Origin: a virus
Reading direction: 5' to 3' (one strand)
Virus record (IMG/VR): IMGVR_UViG_3300032268_000832
Coordinates: 62,001 to 126,000 of that record
DNA: 64,000 nt
The first letter of the stretch is position 1; each line of letters opens with the position of its first letter. Positions 1 to 8,687 of this stretch are shown here, piece after piece. Position numbers and translations under genes: made by a program. The notes below the pieces were generated by a model. The model was not told where the DNA came from. It searched no databases and saw only the letters and a list, made by a program, of their open reading frames with translations.

Positions 1-509
1 TCATTACCCTTGTCAAAATGTTGTGTTGTTACTGTGATACTAGAAGGTGAACCAGAATAAACACCAGTACCGCCACTCCAATTAAAACCTGTTTTTGGGT
101 TAACCCAGTTTGATGGTCCTGTTGAGTACAGATAATCACCGCTAGTTAATATTGGAACTTCGTAATCATAACCAACACCGTTATCCCAATCTTGGTTTAT
201 TTTAAAGAGTATTAAGTCAAACGAAGTAGCTCTATCTTTGGCAGCCATAGTACCGTTTAATAACCCAGTATCAAAAGATGCAGTGTTTGTAAGTCTAAGT
301 GTATGTTTTAATTTCGATAAATCAGTATAAGTACCACCAGTGTACAACTGTTTTAAATTAGTTTCATCAAAATGAAATAAAAATCTGCTATATTTTTCAA
401 TACCATCATAACCACCATAAAACAATTCAGTAACAGGATTTAAACCTGTGTTTGCTATTGTATTACTGATTATAGTATTATTTTTGTCGAAATATGTACG
501 TATTACCAT
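1..509 (-). CDS. virion-type protein, 5' part only
   Basis: This is an open reading frame that starts at ATG 509-507 and runs off the left edge of the window; 169 residues are visible. I do not recognise a family. The visible part begins MVIRTYFDKNNTIISN and is rich in Gly, Thr, Asn and aromatic residues with alternating short strand-like segments, as in phage fibre or baseplate proteins. A late-type promoter box lies 7 bases upstream of the start, which is the arrangement of most virion genes in this window. It follows the gp5-like gene in the same direction. A virion role is inferred from promoter, composition and neighbours only. Confidence 0.6.
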   Translation of the reverse strand, partial: MVIRTYFDKNNTIISNTIANTGLNPVTELFYGGYDGIEKYSRFLFHFDETNLKQLYTGGTYTDLSKLKHTLRLTNTASFDTGLLNGTMAAKDRATSFDLILFKINQDWDNGVGYDYEVPILTSGDYLYSTGPSNWVNPKTGFNWSGGTGVYSGSPSSITVTTQHFDKGN

Positions 510-515
510 GTTTTG

Positions 516-532
516 TTTTTATTATAAATATC
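516..532 (-). promoter_or_regulatory. late-type promoter
   Basis: Read on the minus strand the box is GATATTTATAATAAAAA, matching the repeated box found before most virion genes here. It sits 6 bases before the ATG at 509. Confidence 0.6.
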
Positions 533-548
533 ACAAAACTTAATAAAA

Positions 549-1550
549 TTAATTGATTCTAATGTTTTTAGATAACATAGTTTCTTCAAGTTTGGCAGCG
601 TTCTTTTGAAATTCAAAAACAGCTTGTTTATTACCATCTATTGTTAAATCAGTTGGTGGTTTACCGTTACCGTTATGTACGTGTGATAAGAAAGCTTCTT
701 TAAGTAAAATAAGGTATTGTAATAACACGTCGCCAAATGGTAATTGATGAGCGGTGGTTAATATTTTTTCCAATTCATCTGTTGATATTAAATCAACGTT
801 ATTTGTAGTGTTAAAATTAGGTGAACCACCATGAGTTATAAAATTTATTTTATTTGATACGATATTGGTTACGCTACCTACTCTATCAGAAACTTCAGTT
901 TCAGTTAATTTTGGTAAATTAACTTTGTTTTTGATTTGAATATAAGCTTGAGTTTCCGTATTAAATTTAATAGGGTAAGGGTTTGTTTGTGTGATTTGAG
1001 ACTCCACAAATTTACCAGCTCTAATAACTATTTCATTATCTTTTTGTGTGATGTCTGTATTGTATCTACCTTGAATTGAAATATCGTTTGGGTTCGGGAA
1101 AACACCTTTTAATTCAGGAATATTAGCTGGTGTAACGTTTGGTGCCACTGGACCAAAGGTAAACCCAGCCAACGCAGTTGTTCTGGCAGAATCAAAACTA
1201 AGTTTATTTAACTGAGAAATAATTGGCCCGATATATAAACGGTCAGCGCTTTCTTTTTGTTTGTTTAGTAAAAAGATTAACACCATTTCACCCACTTTAG
1301 GTTTTATTGATAAGTGTTTTGGTAATAAAGGTAAACACCATGGTAAAGCGTCATATCCACTAACACCTTCACCTAATAACTCGTCATCACCACCAGTTGT
1401 GACTGAACCTTTTACCCAAACTTTAACTCTATCTAAACCCAAAGGGTCATCAACGGCCATAACCTCACCAAATTTTAAATATTGAAAATTTAATGGGTCG
1501 TTGTCGTTGTTTTTTACACCTCTAGTTAATCTATTACTACCTTCTAACAT
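549..1550 (-). CDS. baseplate spike/hub protein, gp5 OB-fold-like
   Basis: The protein has 333 residues. Residues about 20-115 read like the N-terminal OB-fold of T4 gp5 and related spike proteins: a strand containing DRVKVWVKG, an LPW motif before a second strand (DALPWCLPLLPK), then VGEMVLIFLL and RLYIGPIIS. In T4 this domain sits on the gp27 hub at the tail tip. The gp5 lysozyme domain and the C-terminal triple beta-helix repeats are not visible; the remaining 200 residues are unassigned. The start ATG overlaps the stop of the upstream gene by one base, so the genes are translated from one late message. The fold call is moderately sure; the exact baseplate position is inferred. Confidence 0.6.
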   Translation of the reverse strand: MLEGSNRLTRGVKNNDNDPLNFQYLKFGEVMAVDDPLGLDRVKVWVKGSVTTGGDDELLGEGVSGYDALPWCLPLLPKHLSIKPKVGEMVLIFLLNKQKESADRLYIGPIISQLNKLSFDSARTTALAGFTFGPVAPNVTPANIPELKGVFPNPNDISIQGRYNTDITQKDNEIVIRAGKFVESQITQTNPYPIKFNTETQAYIQIKNKVNLPKLTETEVSDRVGSVTNIVSNKINFITHGGSPNFNTTNNVDLISTDELEKILTTAHQLPFGDVLLQYLILLKEAFLSHVHNGNGKPPTDLTIDGNKQAVFEFQKNAAKLEETMLSKNIRIN

Positions 1551-1732
1551 TAAGCTTCGTTTTTAAGTCTTTTTAAAATAATTTTATTAGCACTTTCAAA
1601 TCGTTTTTCAATTTCGATTAATTTATCGTAATCTTGAACCATTTTTAATTTTAAAGCTTCATAATCAGCTTCCATTTGTTTTATTTCAAACAAGATTTCA
1701 TTGTTTGATTTTTCTTCTAAATCTTCATTCAT
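1550..1732 (-). CDS. small coiled-coil protein
   Basis: This is a 60-residue, highly charged protein (MNEDLEEKSNNEILFEIKQM...) with heptad-like spacing of Ile, Leu and Met through almost its whole length, so it is probably one long coiled-coil helix. It has no recognisable family. It lies between a 155-residue virion-type gene and the gp5-like gene, overlapping the latter by one base, which suggests a small assembly factor or baseplate subunit. The function is unknown. Confidence 0.55.
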   Translation of the reverse strand: MNEDLEEKSNNEILFEIKQMEADYEALKLKMVQDYDKLIEIEKRFESANKIILKRLKNEA

Positions 1733-1736
1733 AATA

Positions 1737-2204
1737 TTATCTAATTATTCCATTACCAATACCCATAGTTGTTGTAACACCTTGTATTAATACTGGCGCA
1801 CCTAAGTTTCCAATACCCACACCCATTATACCAACTCCAGGTGGGATGACAACATTAACAACACTTTCGGTTAATATGGCATTTATTATTTCCTCACATT
1901 GAATCGCTAACATAGCTTCAGAAGTGTTTGGACCGTCAGCAAAAACATCACCAACAACTAAACCAGCTTCTGATTGTCTAGAGATAATTCTAGAAGCAAT
2001 TTGTTTACTTGAAACCCCTGGTCTTAAATTACTACCAACCATAATCAATGGTGGTGGTAATGGTTCCACTGGTGTTTCTGGTAATTTAAATGCTGATAAA
2101 ATCATATTTAAAACACCGTATATTGATGTTAAATTAAAATTACTTTCTTTGTTTATTCCAGTTTCTGAAAATTTTTCTTTTACATTTTTACCTAAGTCAC
2201 TCAT
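1737..2204 (-). CDS. glycine-rich virion-type protein, unknown
   Basis: The protein has 155 residues. The N-terminal third is polar, followed by a proline run (PVEPLPPPL) and a C-terminal 45 residues that are hydrophobic and glycine-rich (VIPPGVGIMGVGIGNLG), with no charged residue until the last Arg. The pattern suggests a compact beta structure or a membrane-active segment. Its stop and the start of the upstream 473-residue gene share one base (2204). Its place directly before the gp5-like spike gene makes a tail-tip or baseplate role reasonable, but I do not recognise a PAAR or other tip signature. Confidence 0.5.
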   Translation of the reverse strand: MSDLGKNVKEKFSETGINKESNFNLTSIYGVLNMILSAFKLPETPVEPLPPPLIMVGSNLRPGVSSKQIASRIISRQSEAGLVVGDVFADGPNTSEAMLAIQCEEIINAILTESVVNVVIPPGVGIMGVGIGNLGAPVLIQGVTTTMGIGNGIIR

Positions 2205-3625
2205 TATATTAAACCTTTTATTGTTCTTAAAGCCTCTTGTGAAACACCTACTAGGCTTAATAATTGTTGTTTTCTATTTTGGGTTTTTTCATTTAATTTA
2301 ATTAACGCTGCTTCACCTGCTAACCTAGTCACTTCTTTCATAGCATACGCCATTAATTCTTTAACAATAATTTGAGTAACTTCTTTAAATATTGCTGTGA
2401 ACAAACTTCTGTTCTTTTTTATAAAATCTTTAGCGTCAGTGTATTCAGCGTTTTCACCATATAATATTTTAAAATTAATTAAAAATATTATAATAATTTT
2501 TGGTGAAATAACAACATTAGCGATTGATTTGATTAAACTTTTTATCATATCACCAACAAAACTTATTTTGATAGTTTGTTTGTCTTGATTGTCTGGTGTT
2601 TGAGACGCTAAGTCTTCAGCCATGTTGTTTATAGAATTTGTGATAACTGTTCTTTTTTCAACTAAACTTGATGTTTGATTGTATTCATCAGTAAAACTAG
2701 TTAATTGTTCAATTGGCATCGACCCATTAAACGAAACGCTAGTTTTTAATTTTATTATACCATTTTTTCTATTGTTAGCAATTTCTTGTTGTCTAGCAAT
2801 TTCTGAATTTGTAAATGTAAAATAATCATCATTTATTTCACTATTAACATCAGCATTTGCTAACCTATCTATAATATCATTTATCTCGGTTTCTTTTTCT
2901 AATTGCTTTCTTGTTTTAGGAGTTTGAACCGTAATAGAACCAAATAATATATCGATAATTTTGTTTATGATATTTTGCGCGCCAATTATATTTAATGAAC
3001 CAACATAATTATCGTTTAATTGATTAATTGATTTATTATTATAACTTGGATTAACTTTTATGATTAATGAATTGTTTGGGTTATTTCCTGTACCGTTTTG
3101 TTCAAATTTAACATCTAAAATATTTTGCCATGTATGTGTTACATCAGGGTCTTGGATAACACCATATAAAAAAGTGTTAAAATCACTACTATCAGTTAAT
3201 GGTGATGTTATATCATTATATAATAAACCACCGACAGGTGTGTTAGGGTCTATTTTTAATTGGTCAAAAAAATCTATTTTATTAACACTAATCACCACTC
3301 CGTTACCAGATGGTGGTTTTAAAAAACTAGGTATACTTGGGTTTAGACCACAAGAAACCATACTTTTTAAAACTGTTTTTATTGTTTGTTTTAAATCTTT
3401 TTCAATTCTATCTAAATATTTTGTTAAAGTTTCAACAATCACCTTAACAAATTCTTTTTGACCCACCAAAGATTTAACCAAATCGCTTAAAAACAAAATA
3501 ATATCGTTCCCATTGTTTACCGATGGGAACGAATTAGTTGTTTTTAGTTTTGGTAACCCAGAAACCATTGTTTTTGCAGCGGCAATTTCACCAAAAACTT
3601 TTTGTTTTTTATCTTTGATACTCAT
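2204..3625 (-). CDS. large virion-type protein, unknown
   Basis: This 473-residue protein has no family I recognise. The N-terminal 110 residues are helical and charged, the middle holds Asn/Gly-rich strand-like segments, and the C-terminal third is helical with one strongly hydrophobic stretch (about residues 375-395, VVISPKIIIIFLINFKILYG) that could be membrane-inserting or buried. It lies in a tightly packed late operon with the gp5-like spike gene, so a baseplate or other tail role is likely. The next gene upstream ends 6 bases away. Confidence 0.55.
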   Translation of the reverse strand: MSIKDKKQKVFGEIAAAKTMVSGLPKLKTTNSFPSVNNGNDIILFLSDLVKSLVGQKEFVKVIVETLTKYLDRIEKDLKQTIKTVLKSMVSCGLNPSIPSFLKPPSGNGVVISVNKIDFFDQLKIDPNTPVGGLLYNDITSPLTDSSDFNTFLYGVIQDPDVTHTWQNILDVKFEQNGTGNNPNNSLIIKVNPSYNNKSINQLNDNYVGSLNIIGAQNIINKIIDILFGSITVQTPKTRKQLEKETEINDIIDRLANADVNSEINDDYFTFTNSEIARQQEIANNRKNGIIKLKTSVSFNGSMPIEQLTSFTDEYNQTSSLVEKRTVITNSINNMAEDLASQTPDNQDKQTIKISFVGDMIKSLIKSIANVVISPKIIIIFLINFKILYGENAEYTDAKDFIKKNRSLFTAIFKEVTQIIVKELMAYAMKEVTRLAGEAALIKLNEKTQNRKQQLLSLVGVSQEALRTIKGLI

Positions 3626-3630
3626 CGTGG

Positions 3631-4014
3631 TTATTCGTCTGTTTCTGTGTTGTCGTGTTTATTCTTAAACAGTTCTCTAATTGATTTGAAATCATCTAAA
3701 GATACTTTTCCATCACTTCTTTCAGCGATAGCGGCATTAGCGTCCCCTCTATTCTTAATAATATCACTTTGTAATTTAGCAATTTCTAATTTTACTCTTA
3801 TTGCAGAATCTTTAACTTTAAGTAAGTTACCTTTTTCTTTTGCTATTTTAGTCAAATCATCAACCCCATCTGGGTTTACACCAGTTGTTAATTCGTTGAT
3901 TGTTCTTTGAACGTCGTTGATTTGTAAACACGCGTCATTATAAGTTTCTTGCATAAGACCTTCTAATGATTCGTTATTGTTTACTTTAACATCATGTTTT
4001 CTTTTTCTAGGCAT
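3631..4014 (-). CDS. small helical protein, first gene of late operon
   Basis: The protein has 127 residues, begins with a basic patch (MPRKRKHDVK) and is otherwise mostly helical with coiled-coil character in the middle (GNLLKVKDSAIRVKLEIAKL). It is the first gene after a late-type promoter box at 4024-4040 and heads the operon that leads to the gp5-like gene. Its size, basic N-terminus and coiled coil are compatible with a small terminase subunit or an assembly scaffold, but I see no diagnostic motif. The function is unknown. Confidence 0.5.
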   Translation of the reverse strand: MPRKRKHDVKVNNNESLEGLMQETYNDACLQINDVQRTINELTTGVNPDGVDDLTKIAKEKGNLLKVKDSAIRVKLEIAKLQSDIIKNRGDANAAIAERSDGKVSLDDFKSIRELFKNKHDNTETDE

Positions 4015-4023
4015 TGTTATTAG

Positions 4024-4040
4024 TTTTTATTATAAATATC
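4024..4040 (-). promoter_or_regulatory. late-type promoter
   Basis: The minus strand reads GATATTTATAATAAAAA, identical to the box before the gene at 509. It abuts the stop codon of the sigma factor gene and lies 9 bases before the ATG at 4014. Confidence 0.65.
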
Positions 4041-4768
4041 TACAAGCCTCGTTTTGTTAAGATTTCATACAAATCTTTAAATCTTTTCATCGCAATACGT
4101 ATGTCTTTGGTTGAAAGATTTGTGTAATTTCTCATAGTTTCTAAAACAGAGTTTTTATTATATTTTGAACCACCGTCAAAACCTTCAAAAGCAGATTCCC
4201 AATTTTCCAATATGTAAATTAAGGCTAAACCTACTTTCTTTTCGTTTTCGTTTAGTTTCTTTTTTGGTGGTAGTTTTTCGTCGTTCATTTCTTCTTTGAT
4301 ACCTTCAATAAGGTTTAAGATGAAATCATCCATAACAAAACTATCATTATCAATTACATAAGTTAAATCTTGGCGTTCCTCAAAATCAGTCATCATATCT
4401 TCGTAAGATGATGTTTGTCTTAAGTGTTTTTCGTCTTTGATTAATAAACCTAATATATAATTTTTACTAATGGTCCCGAAGTATGAATAAGCTTTTTTAC
4501 CTCGTCCAGCTTCAAATTTATGTACTTTCGTCATCAAGAAAGAAACGGTGTCACTATGAAGTTCTTCATAAGTTTCACCCTTTCTATATAATTTATATCT
4601 CCTGATGATTGCTTCTATCATTTTATCCAAAGGGGCTTTTAACCATTCATTGAATATTAAATTTCTTTCGTTGGAATCTTCTGATTCTAAAAATCTGATA
4701 ACTGCTTCTTCTTCTTCGGGACCAAAATACATTTCATTTGTTCTTTTGCGTCCTCGTTTAGTAGCCAT
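4040..4768 (-). CDS. gp55: gp55-like late sigma factor
   Basis: The 242-residue protein resembles T4 gp55, the divergent sigma-70-family factor that directs late transcription. The key stretch is about residues 85-120 (FEAGRGKKAYSYFGTISKN followed by a basic helix), which matches the region 2-like part of gp55 where a conserved 'F...K..N.YAY' segment precedes a helix carrying charged residues. A long N-terminal helix and an acidic middle precede a C-terminal helical domain that gp55 itself lacks. It would recruit RNA polymerase to late promoters, and the repeated late-type box before virion genes is its expected target. It ends the operon that begins at phoH. The identity is from pattern similarity only. 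Confidence 0.6.
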   Translation of the reverse strand: MATKRGRKRTNEMYFGPEEEEAVIRFLESEDSNERNLIFNEWLKAPLDKMIEAIIRRYKLYRKGETYEELHSDTVSFLMTKVHKFEAGRGKKAYSYFGTISKNYILGLLIKDEKHLRQTSSYEDMMTDFEERQDLTYVIDNDSFVMDDFILNLIEGIKEEMNDEKLPPKKKLNENEKKVGLALIYILENWESAFEGFDGGSKYNKNSVLETMRNYTNLSTKDIRIAMKRFKDLYEILTKRGL

Positions 4769-4777
4769 TTATCATTC

Positions 4778-5572
4778 TTATACTTCATACGTTATTTTTC
4801 TATCATTAGCAAAATAATATTCTTTTTTAGCTGTTTGTAGCCACCATTTTGCTTCGGCTGGGTTCATAGTTTCTTTGTAACTAGAAAATAAAGATTTTGG
4901 TCTTTGATTTACGTGTTTATACCCAAATTTTGGTACTGTCATGATTCTAACATCTTTAAATGTTAATCTTAACAAGAATTCATAAATAAACGTTAATTTG
5001 ATACTAGGTTTAAGTTTACCCATATCTTCATAGGTTGATTTTCTAACCACCATTCCATCAATGTTAAAGTTTTGATAAGCTAACAAAGCGTTGTTATCTA
5101 AAACACCTAATTCATCTGAAAAACTATTAGCCCAAACAGCTTCGTTTGTAAAACCAATAAAACGACCTTCAGAATCAACATCGATAACAATTGGTAAGAA
5201 TAAATCTACATTAGGATGAGCTTCTCTGTATTCAACAGCGTTTTTAAACCAAATCTTAGCATATTCATCATCATACTCTAAGATAGAAATCCATTCTGAT
5301 TTAGCAGCAGCTACACCAAAGTTAATTTGTGAACAAAAATCTGTTTCACCGTCATTTTCGACAATAGTTACAATGTCTTTAATTTCACCAAAATCTAATT
5401 TTTTAACATATTTTGAAACATCGCTACCTTTAGGTGTAACAATGATAAGTTCATCAGGTCTAACAATTTGTAGTTCAACACTTTTAATTGCGTTAGATAA
5501 TGAATTTTTAGTCACGTCGTCTAATTCGTGAATTGGTAAAATTACCGAGATATCTGTTTTTTTATTTTCCAT
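4778..5572 (-). CDS. family 2-like glycosyltransferase
   Basis: The 264-residue protein has the opening of a GT-A fold family 2 glycosyltransferase (ISVILPIHELDDVTKNSL, then a run of strand-helix units) and an acidic metal/nucleotide-sugar site around residue 98 (SILEYDDEY). A later FNIDGMVVRKSTYEDMG segment matches the usual acceptor-side loop. It likely moves a sugar from a nucleotide donor to an acceptor in the host cytoplasm. It is separated from the sigma-factor gene by 9 bases and from another glycosyltransferase by 5, so these are co-transcribed. Donor and acceptor are unknown. Confidence 0.75.
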   Translation of the reverse strand: MENKKTDISVILPIHELDDVTKNSLSNAIKSVELQIVRPDELIIVTPKGSDVSKYVKKLDFGEIKDIVTIVENDGETDFCSQINFGVAAAKSEWISILEYDDEYAKIWFKNAVEYREAHPNVDLFLPIVIDVDSEGRFIGFTNEAVWANSFSDELGVLDNNALLAYQNFNIDGMVVRKSTYEDMGKLKPSIKLTFIYEFLLRLTFKDVRIMTVPKFGYKHVNQRPKSLFSSYKETMNPAEAKWWLQTAKKEYYFANDRKITYEV

Positions 5573-5577
5573 TTTTA

Positions 5578-6726
5578 TTAAGCGTTTGTAGTTTCTTTTA
5601 GAGCGTCTTCAAATCTCTCTAAAGTTATTTTTAATTCTGAAGTTCTATTTTCAAAAATAGCCCCATATACATCAGTAATTGCTTGTTTTTGGTTTTCTAA
5701 AGTATAAAGACCTTTAGATTCAGCCATACCTTCTAATAAATCACTTGGCACCGCGTCTTCTAACCATATTTTTAAGTAAGTTGCAATTAATTCAGGTATG
5801 TTTAAAGTTGTGTTAGTCCAAACACCATTATTTTTTACTGAAACATCACCGTTTTCATCTACACTTTCTAACCACTCTGGAACCATATTAGGTATTTTTC
5901 CAATTACTGGTGTATTACATTCAATAGCTTCTAAAGGGAAGGTACCAAACCCAGCTTGGTCATCAATCCAAACAGCTAAACAACATTTTTCTAATTCTCT
6001 AGCGAATTTTTCTCTAGAAAAACCTCTTAATTCTTTAAAAGTAACCCATTTGTAAATAGGGAATTGTAAATAAAACGCTTTAGCTAATTTTGTTGCATCA
6101 CCAGCATTTCTAGTTAACAAAGCAACAACTGGTGTTTTAGGTTTATCTGAAGGTTTAAAATATTCAGGGATTGACACTGGAACAACGTGTGTCATAATTG
6201 AAGGGAAAAGAGATTTGATATAATCTGCTTGTTTTTTTGAAGTTGTAATAACATCATTAAATCCAAAATCAAAATCCCATTTTTTACCAATAGGTAAAAG
6301 TTCTAATAAATAATCATAACTTTGTGATAATACAATTTTTTTACATGGGAAGCTTTTTACTTGGTCCATAATATTCGCGAAGATTTCTGGGATTATAATA
6401 AAATCTGAAGGTGTAATCATTAGTTCTTGACCTTCAATAGATGCATGTGGTAATTGTGCGTATTCTTCGCCTAACCAATCTGCAACACCTTGCCCGTTTT
6501 CGTCACCTCTAAGTTTATAATCATTTTTTTCGTGTAAGATACTTGCGTTGTAACCTAATTCGTTAAGAATTTTTACATGTTCGTAAATGTTAGCAATACC
6601 TGCTGTTGGGTTACCTTTAGTATCCAACGTGAAAAAATACATTTTAAAATTTTTATTTTCTAAATTACCGATAATTTCTTTTAATTGAGAAATTTGGTTT
6701 TCAATTTGGTTTTTATTTTCTTCCAT
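5578..6726 (-). CDS. GT-B glycosyltransferase, group 1 type
   Basis: The protein has 382 residues. Its C-terminal half has the GT4-type donor site with GFGTFPLEAIECNTPVIG, the E-x7-E-like element of GT-B glycosyltransferases, preceded by the linker strand VVALLTRNAGDATKLAKAF. The first 35 residues form a separate predicted coiled-coil helix (MEENKNQIENQISQLKEII). The N-terminal acceptor half is diverged. It follows the unknown gene at 6745 and precedes a family 2 enzyme, so the pair may act in one glycan pathway. Substrates are unknown. Confidence 0.75.
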   Translation of the reverse strand: MEENKNQIENQISQLKEIIGNLENKNFKMYFFTLDTKGNPTAGIANIYEHVKILNELGYNASILHEKNDYKLRGDENGQGVADWLGEEYAQLPHASIEGQELMITPSDFIIIPEIFANIMDQVKSFPCKKIVLSQSYDYLLELLPIGKKWDFDFGFNDVITTSKKQADYIKSLFPSIMTHVVPVSIPEYFKPSDKPKTPVVALLTRNAGDATKLAKAFYLQFPIYKWVTFKELRGFSREKFARELEKCCLAVWIDDQAGFGTFPLEAIECNTPVIGKIPNMVPEWLESVDENGDVSVKNNGVWTNTTLNIPELIATYLKIWLEDAVPSDLLEGMAESKGLYTLENQKQAITDVYGAIFENRTSELKITLERFEDALKETTNA

Positions 6727-6744
6727 TTTTTTTATTATTAATTA

Positions 6745-7116
6745 TTATTGTACCTCTACTAGTATTTCGTAGTGTATTAGTGTGTTAAAAGCTATTTTAT
6801 ATGAAATACTCATTTTATCTAAGGCTCTTTCAGAACCTAATTCTTCATCCATTTCATCTGTTTCATTTAAAACGATATCAATCATTTCTCTTAGTAGTTC
6901 GTACATTGTTTGTTGAATGTACATCTCTCTTTCTTTTTTTGTTGTTACAACTTCAGATGTAATTGTTTTACCCTTTTCATCTTTAATTTCTTTGGTTACC
7001 GATTCGGTAATGAAATTACCGTTTGGGTGGTCTATTTTAATAATTTCTGTGAACTTGTCCACGTCAAAATAATATACCGAACCACCAAAATCTAGCAGGT
7101 TATCATAGTTCTTCAT
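6745..7116 (-). CDS. unknown protein
   Basis: This 123-residue acidic protein has an N-terminal beta-like part (NLLDFGGSVYYFDVDKFTEI) and a C-terminal helical part (REMYIQQTMYELLREMIDIV). No family is recognised. Its start overlaps the end of the upstream gene by 14 bases, which points to translational coupling. It lies between the HAD-like gene and two glycosyltransferases in the operon that begins with phoH. Confidence 0.5.
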   Translation of the reverse strand: MKNYDNLLDFGGSVYYFDVDKFTEIIKIDHPNGNFITESVTKEIKDEKGKTITSEVVTTKKEREMYIQQTMYELLREMIDIVLNETDEMDEELGSERALDKMSISYKIAFNTLIHYEILVEVQ

Positions 7117-7732
7117 AAGTAGTGATTTTTGTGTTTAAAATTTTATTTCTTAAATCTTCATCGTTAATAAATTCTAAGATTGAATTTAGTTCATAATCAC
7201 CTTTTACATCATGATTATACGATGAATTAATTTTAACAGATATTTTACTGTTAGGTTTTTTTGAAAGCGAAATTGGGTTTGATGTGATTAAAACATCAGC
7301 GTCTCCCCATTCATCTTCATTGTCCTTAACAAATCTAATTTTATCAATTAAACATGCTGTTTTAGATAAAAAGAAAAAGGTTGATGGGATGCTTTTATCG
7401 ACTTCTCGACTTACTAATTCAATTTCATGTTCTTCATCATCTTTTATGTCTGATAAAAAACGATTAAAGTGAATCATCAACCCATCTGACATCAAATCAG
7501 CGTGACCAAAAATTTCTAGAGGTGCTTCTTTATAAAGAAACGTATTGAGTCTGTTGATGTCACCAAACTCAAAATGGTCTAATAAATTAAAACTGGTTAC
7601 ATCTTCAATTTCTACTTCTGAATATTTTTTACCTTCTTTTTCTAATTCTGGTACAATGTATTTTTCATAAGTATAAATGAATTGGCCAATATAATCTCGT
7701 AAAACCTCATTTATGCTAATAGCTATTTTCAT
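7103..7732 (-). CDS. HAD-like fold protein, catalytic Asp missing
   Basis: The protein has 209 residues. The layout recalls small HAD-superfamily nucleotidases: an N-terminal strand MKIAISINEVLRDYIGQF at the place of motif I, a middle strand with Ser/Thr (TFFFLSKTACLIDKIRFV) and a late strand ADVLITSNP. In a real HAD phosphatase motif I is DxD; here that position reads ISINE, without the nucleophilic Asp, so it would not be an active phosphatase if the fold call is right. I am not sure of the fold. It lies just after phoH and overlaps the next gene by 14 bases. Confidence 0.4.
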   Translation of the reverse strand: MKIAISINEVLRDYIGQFIYTYEKYIVPELEKEGKKYSEVEIEDVTSFNLLDHFEFGDINRLNTFLYKEAPLEIFGHADLMSDGLMIHFNRFLSDIKDDEEHEIELVSREVDKSIPSTFFFLSKTACLIDKIRFVKDNEDEWGDADVLITSNPISLSKKPNSKISVKINSSYNHDVKGDYELNSILEFINDEDLRNKILNTKITTYEEL

Positions 7733-7781
7733 AAACGAAATTTACTGGCTAAATACCTATAAGTAAAGTAAAAATAACTCT

Positions 7782-8663
7782 TTATTTAAAAAAATTAATA
7801 ATTTTTCTAATAAACGGCGAGCCACCCTCATTAATAACACTAGGTTGTGTTTTTATTACCTTATCAAGTTCAGGTACAAAATGTTGTTTCTTTTTATAGT
7901 TAGGATGTTCAAAAAGTCTTACGAAATACTTTGTAAGTCTGTGTCTAACAATTTCATCTTCAACAAATTCTACTATTGAAACACCTTCTTCTGGTAAATC
8001 TTTAATCATTTTAATTAGTTCACTTAAAGAACTATCTTCTTTCTTTTTAAGGTCTATTTGATTAGTATCACCTAATAAAACTATTCTAGTGTCTTCAGAA
8101 AAACGAGTAAGGAAAGTTTTAGCATTACCATCGTTTACGTTTTGAAATTCATCAAATAATAGAATGGTGTTGGCTAATGACCTACCTCTCAAAGAACCAA
8201 AAACTTCCATTTTAATATAACCAGCATCTAACATTTTATTTGTCAACTCTTCACCAATCAATTTGTAGAACGCGTCAAAAAATGACATCATGATAAATTT
8301 TAATTTATCACGCTCATCACCTGGCAACGTACCTAAATCTTCGTCTTTTAATTGAACTATTGATTTAACTAGTTTAATGTCGTGGTATTTATCTGGGTTT
8401 GTTTTAAGTAACAATAAAGCTTCAGCTACACTAAGAAGGGTTTTACCAGTACCAGCTGGGCCAATACAAACGGTTACATCACCATTTTTAATAGAATTAG
8501 TTAATTTCTTTTGAGTTTCGTTTTTGTGTTTTAAATCTATTTTAATTTGAGACAATAAATCTTGTTTAAGGTTAATTGTTGATTCTTTAGGTGAAACCGC
8601 TTTTTTAGCTCTAGTGGTTTTTGTGGTACCACTTTTTGGAGCTGGTGTAACTTTTCTAGTCAT
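7782..8663 (-). CDS. phoH: PhoH-like ATPase
   Basis: The 293-residue protein has a clear Walker A, GPAGTGKT, at residues 68-75 and a Walker B/DEAD-like strand ILLFDEFQN, followed by LLGDTNQID (sensor-like) and DEIVRHRLTKYF, the usual PhoH C-terminal arginine motif. PhoH-like proteins are widespread in phages of phosphate-poor waters and are predicted RNA-associated ATPases; their role in infection is not settled. The first 35 residues are basic and low-complexity. A late-type promoter box lies immediately upstream, and phoH is the first gene of the operon that ends in the sigma-factor gene. Confidence 0.9.
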   Translation of the reverse strand: MTRKVTPAPKSGTTKTTRAKKAVSPKESTINLKQDLLSQIKIDLKHKNETQKKLTNSIKNGDVTVCIGPAGTGKTLLSVAEALLLLKTNPDKYHDIKLVKSIVQLKDEDLGTLPGDERDKLKFIMMSFFDAFYKLIGEELTNKMLDAGYIKMEVFGSLRGRSLANTILLFDEFQNVNDGNAKTFLTRFSEDTRIVLLGDTNQIDLKKKEDSSLSELIKMIKDLPEEGVSIVEFVEDEIVRHRLTKYFVRLFEHPNYKKKQHFVPELDKVIKTQPSVINEGGSPFIRKIINFFK

Positions 8664-8670
8664 ACGCTTT

Positions 8671-8687
8671 TTTTATTAATAAATATC
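8671..8687 (-). promoter_or_regulatory. late-type promoter before phoH
   Basis: The minus strand reads GATATTTATTAATAAAA, a one-base-longer variant of the common box. It begins directly after the stop codon of the GDP-fucose synthase gene and ends 7 bases before the phoH ATG. Confidence 0.55.

Noticed and set aside
1261-1485. Plus-strand ORF opposite the gp5-like gene
   Set aside because: It is a shadow of a gene with clear protein-family features on the other strand; no signal precedes its start.
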